64,000 nucleotides of DNA, taken from the NCBI GenBank assembly GCA_013396525.1, contig VWYX01000014.1, positions 1,922,001-1,986,000 on the forward strand. Reading direction: 5' to 3'. Positions within the stretch are counted from its first letter, which is position 1. Each line of letters begins with the position of its first letter. Of this stretch, positions 62,519 to 64,000 are shown one piece after another. Made by a program: the position numbers and the translations under genes. The notes beneath the pieces are model-generated. The model was given only the letters and a program-made list of their open reading frames with translations, did no database searches and had not been told where the DNA came from. The stretch is from Chaetorhynchus papuensis (taxonomy: Eukaryota > Chordata > Aves > Passeriformes > Rhipiduridae).

Positions 62519-64000
62519 ATTTATAAGCCAATACAGCAAAATAATGTTGAGGCTACACTAATGGGTACCAGGAAATAGTCCTTACAGGTTTTGGGGTCCC
62601 AGGCTGTGCAATGTAGGCTTTTCAATGTTCATGGATCAAAGAGAGGGAAGAGGAGGGGTTTTTGAGATTTGTCTGCAAGAATATGCTTTTGTACTGTGCT
62701 CCATCTCTGGAGATACGGCATCTTTGGACTTGGGCTGGTATTAGCTTGGCATCCCAAGGGCATGGAAGGGGCCCAGAGGGAATGCACACATTTTCCATCT
62801 AGGTTAGGTCCCTGCTGTATTTCAGTAGATCATTCTCCTTCTTCTAACCCTTCATGTCTGCTACTAACTATTTTAATAAGCAAAAATTTGTAGGCATGAA
62901 GGCTTTCCAATATAAGTCAGCCACATCCTGAGTTTATTCTGAGATTTATAAATATACCTACAAGCTTTTCAAACTTTCTTTTTCAGCAATTTCATAAGGG
63001 ACAGCTAATTTATTTTAAAAGTGGATTAACTTTTTAAAGCACTTCTTTTTGCCCACAGCTACCAATTAGAAATGTGTATTTCTTTATTCGTAGCAGCCAT
63101 CTTCTATATTTTAAAAGTGATTAATATTATTACCTCATAGTCCTTGCATAACTTTTTTGTGTAGACAGCGTGTCACTTTCCAAACCATATACACTCTTTC
63201 AGTGGAAACTTCTGTCAAGGGAAATACCTTGTTATTTTCCACCTCCATAACACATGTAAAACACATATTATTCAAAAAGTACAAGAGGGATCAAATTATT
63301 TTCCTTTCTCTAGTATAAACAACAAACTGTATTATATATATGTGGATAATTATGGCTTTGGCCACACTTAAGCTTCATGTAATATTTTCTGTATTCTTCT
63401 TCCTGATTAAAACATTTGTCAGAGACCACACTTGGTAACTCTTGAAACTGTTCAGTTACTCACTTTTTAAAGAAATAATAAGGGAGAATGTATTTTATTA
63501 TTGTTTACTAGATGTTTTCTTTAAATTATCCATAACATGACAGTTACAATTTTCTTTTAGATGCAGTAGATTGTGTTTAGCAATGACCTTTAAATGTTCT
63601 CATCATAGTACATTTTAGTCACTGCTTCTAATCCTGCAGAAAAAAAAAAACGGAAGCAAAAAATATCTGGCTAAAAATACACCTAATAATATTATAAATA
63701 ACATAAAAGGTAACTTTGGCCTTTTTCAAAGCTTTTAACCTGTCAAGCCATAAGCTGCAAGTGGTATTACTATGCAGGAACTTCAGCTTTTGCCAAAACA
63801 CTTGAGAAAAATGAAGGAAATAGCTGATATTAATGACTCTCAAAATTTAGGAGAACTTGAACAGGATATGCTGCTTCCAAAAGGCATCAGCTCTTTATTT
63901 TTGTCAGAGAAGAGCAGTAAGGAATAAATTGTTCACTTTTTCTTCCTATTTTTATAGTGTTTTCTGAAATACAATAATAGACTAGAGAGGCATACTCTTA
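62519..64000. other. Unannotated non-coding sequence
   Basis: No gene or element recognised up to the window edge. An A run lies at 63640-63650. The remaining open stretches are under 75 codons. Confidence 0.55.

Overview
The window looks like AT-rich, CpG-poor vertebrate nuclear DNA, most likely from a bird. The main evidence is several CR1 retrotransposon pieces. Two are 3' ends with the usual avian CR1 tail (6256-6584 and 48131-48580, both + strand): the text around the conserved 'cttcac', 'gcccaggga', 'ccatccctgga' and 'ttttccaacct' blocks, ending in 'gattctgtga'-type octamers. The older pieces come from the CR1 ORF2 reverse-transcriptase region and are heavily decayed (20165-20500 +, 28230-28320 -, 46270-46810 +, 50195-50320 +, and a probable 3' end at 35595-35790 -). 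A MIR-type SINE remnant is visible at 2888-3012. The species cannot be named from this sequence alone.

I find no protein-coding gene I can support. Open stretches are short, lack recognisable domains, and often lie in low-complexity or GC-rich sequence where stops are rare. The window is best read as intergenic DNA or the inside of a very long intron. No tRNA, rRNA, CRISPR array, intact LTR element or complete transposon was recognised.

Layout: 1-12.6 kb is unique sequence with one MIR, one CR1 3' end and a purine-rich tract. 12.68-12.78 kb holds a split CTTT microsatellite. 12.8-28 kb is mostly unique, with an old CR1 RT fragment near 20.3 kb and some short inverted repeats. 28.2-36.4 kb has a minus-strand CR1 RT fragment, a probable minus-strand CR1 tail and a GC-rich patch that ends at two adjacent homeodomain-type palindromes. 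37-46 kb is very AT-rich and contains stretches with the look of conserved regulatory DNA. 46.2-50.4 kb is a cluster of three + strand CR1 pieces of different age. 50-64 kb is unique sequence with a double TTTA microsatellite at 58.5 kb and a GC-rich island at 62.0-62.4 kb that carries the longest open frame (217 codons).

No genes were found that would work together as a system. The most checkable leads are the paired TAAT palindromes at 36.43 kb, the GC-rich open island at 62 kb with splice-like borders, and the order and decay of the CR1 copies.
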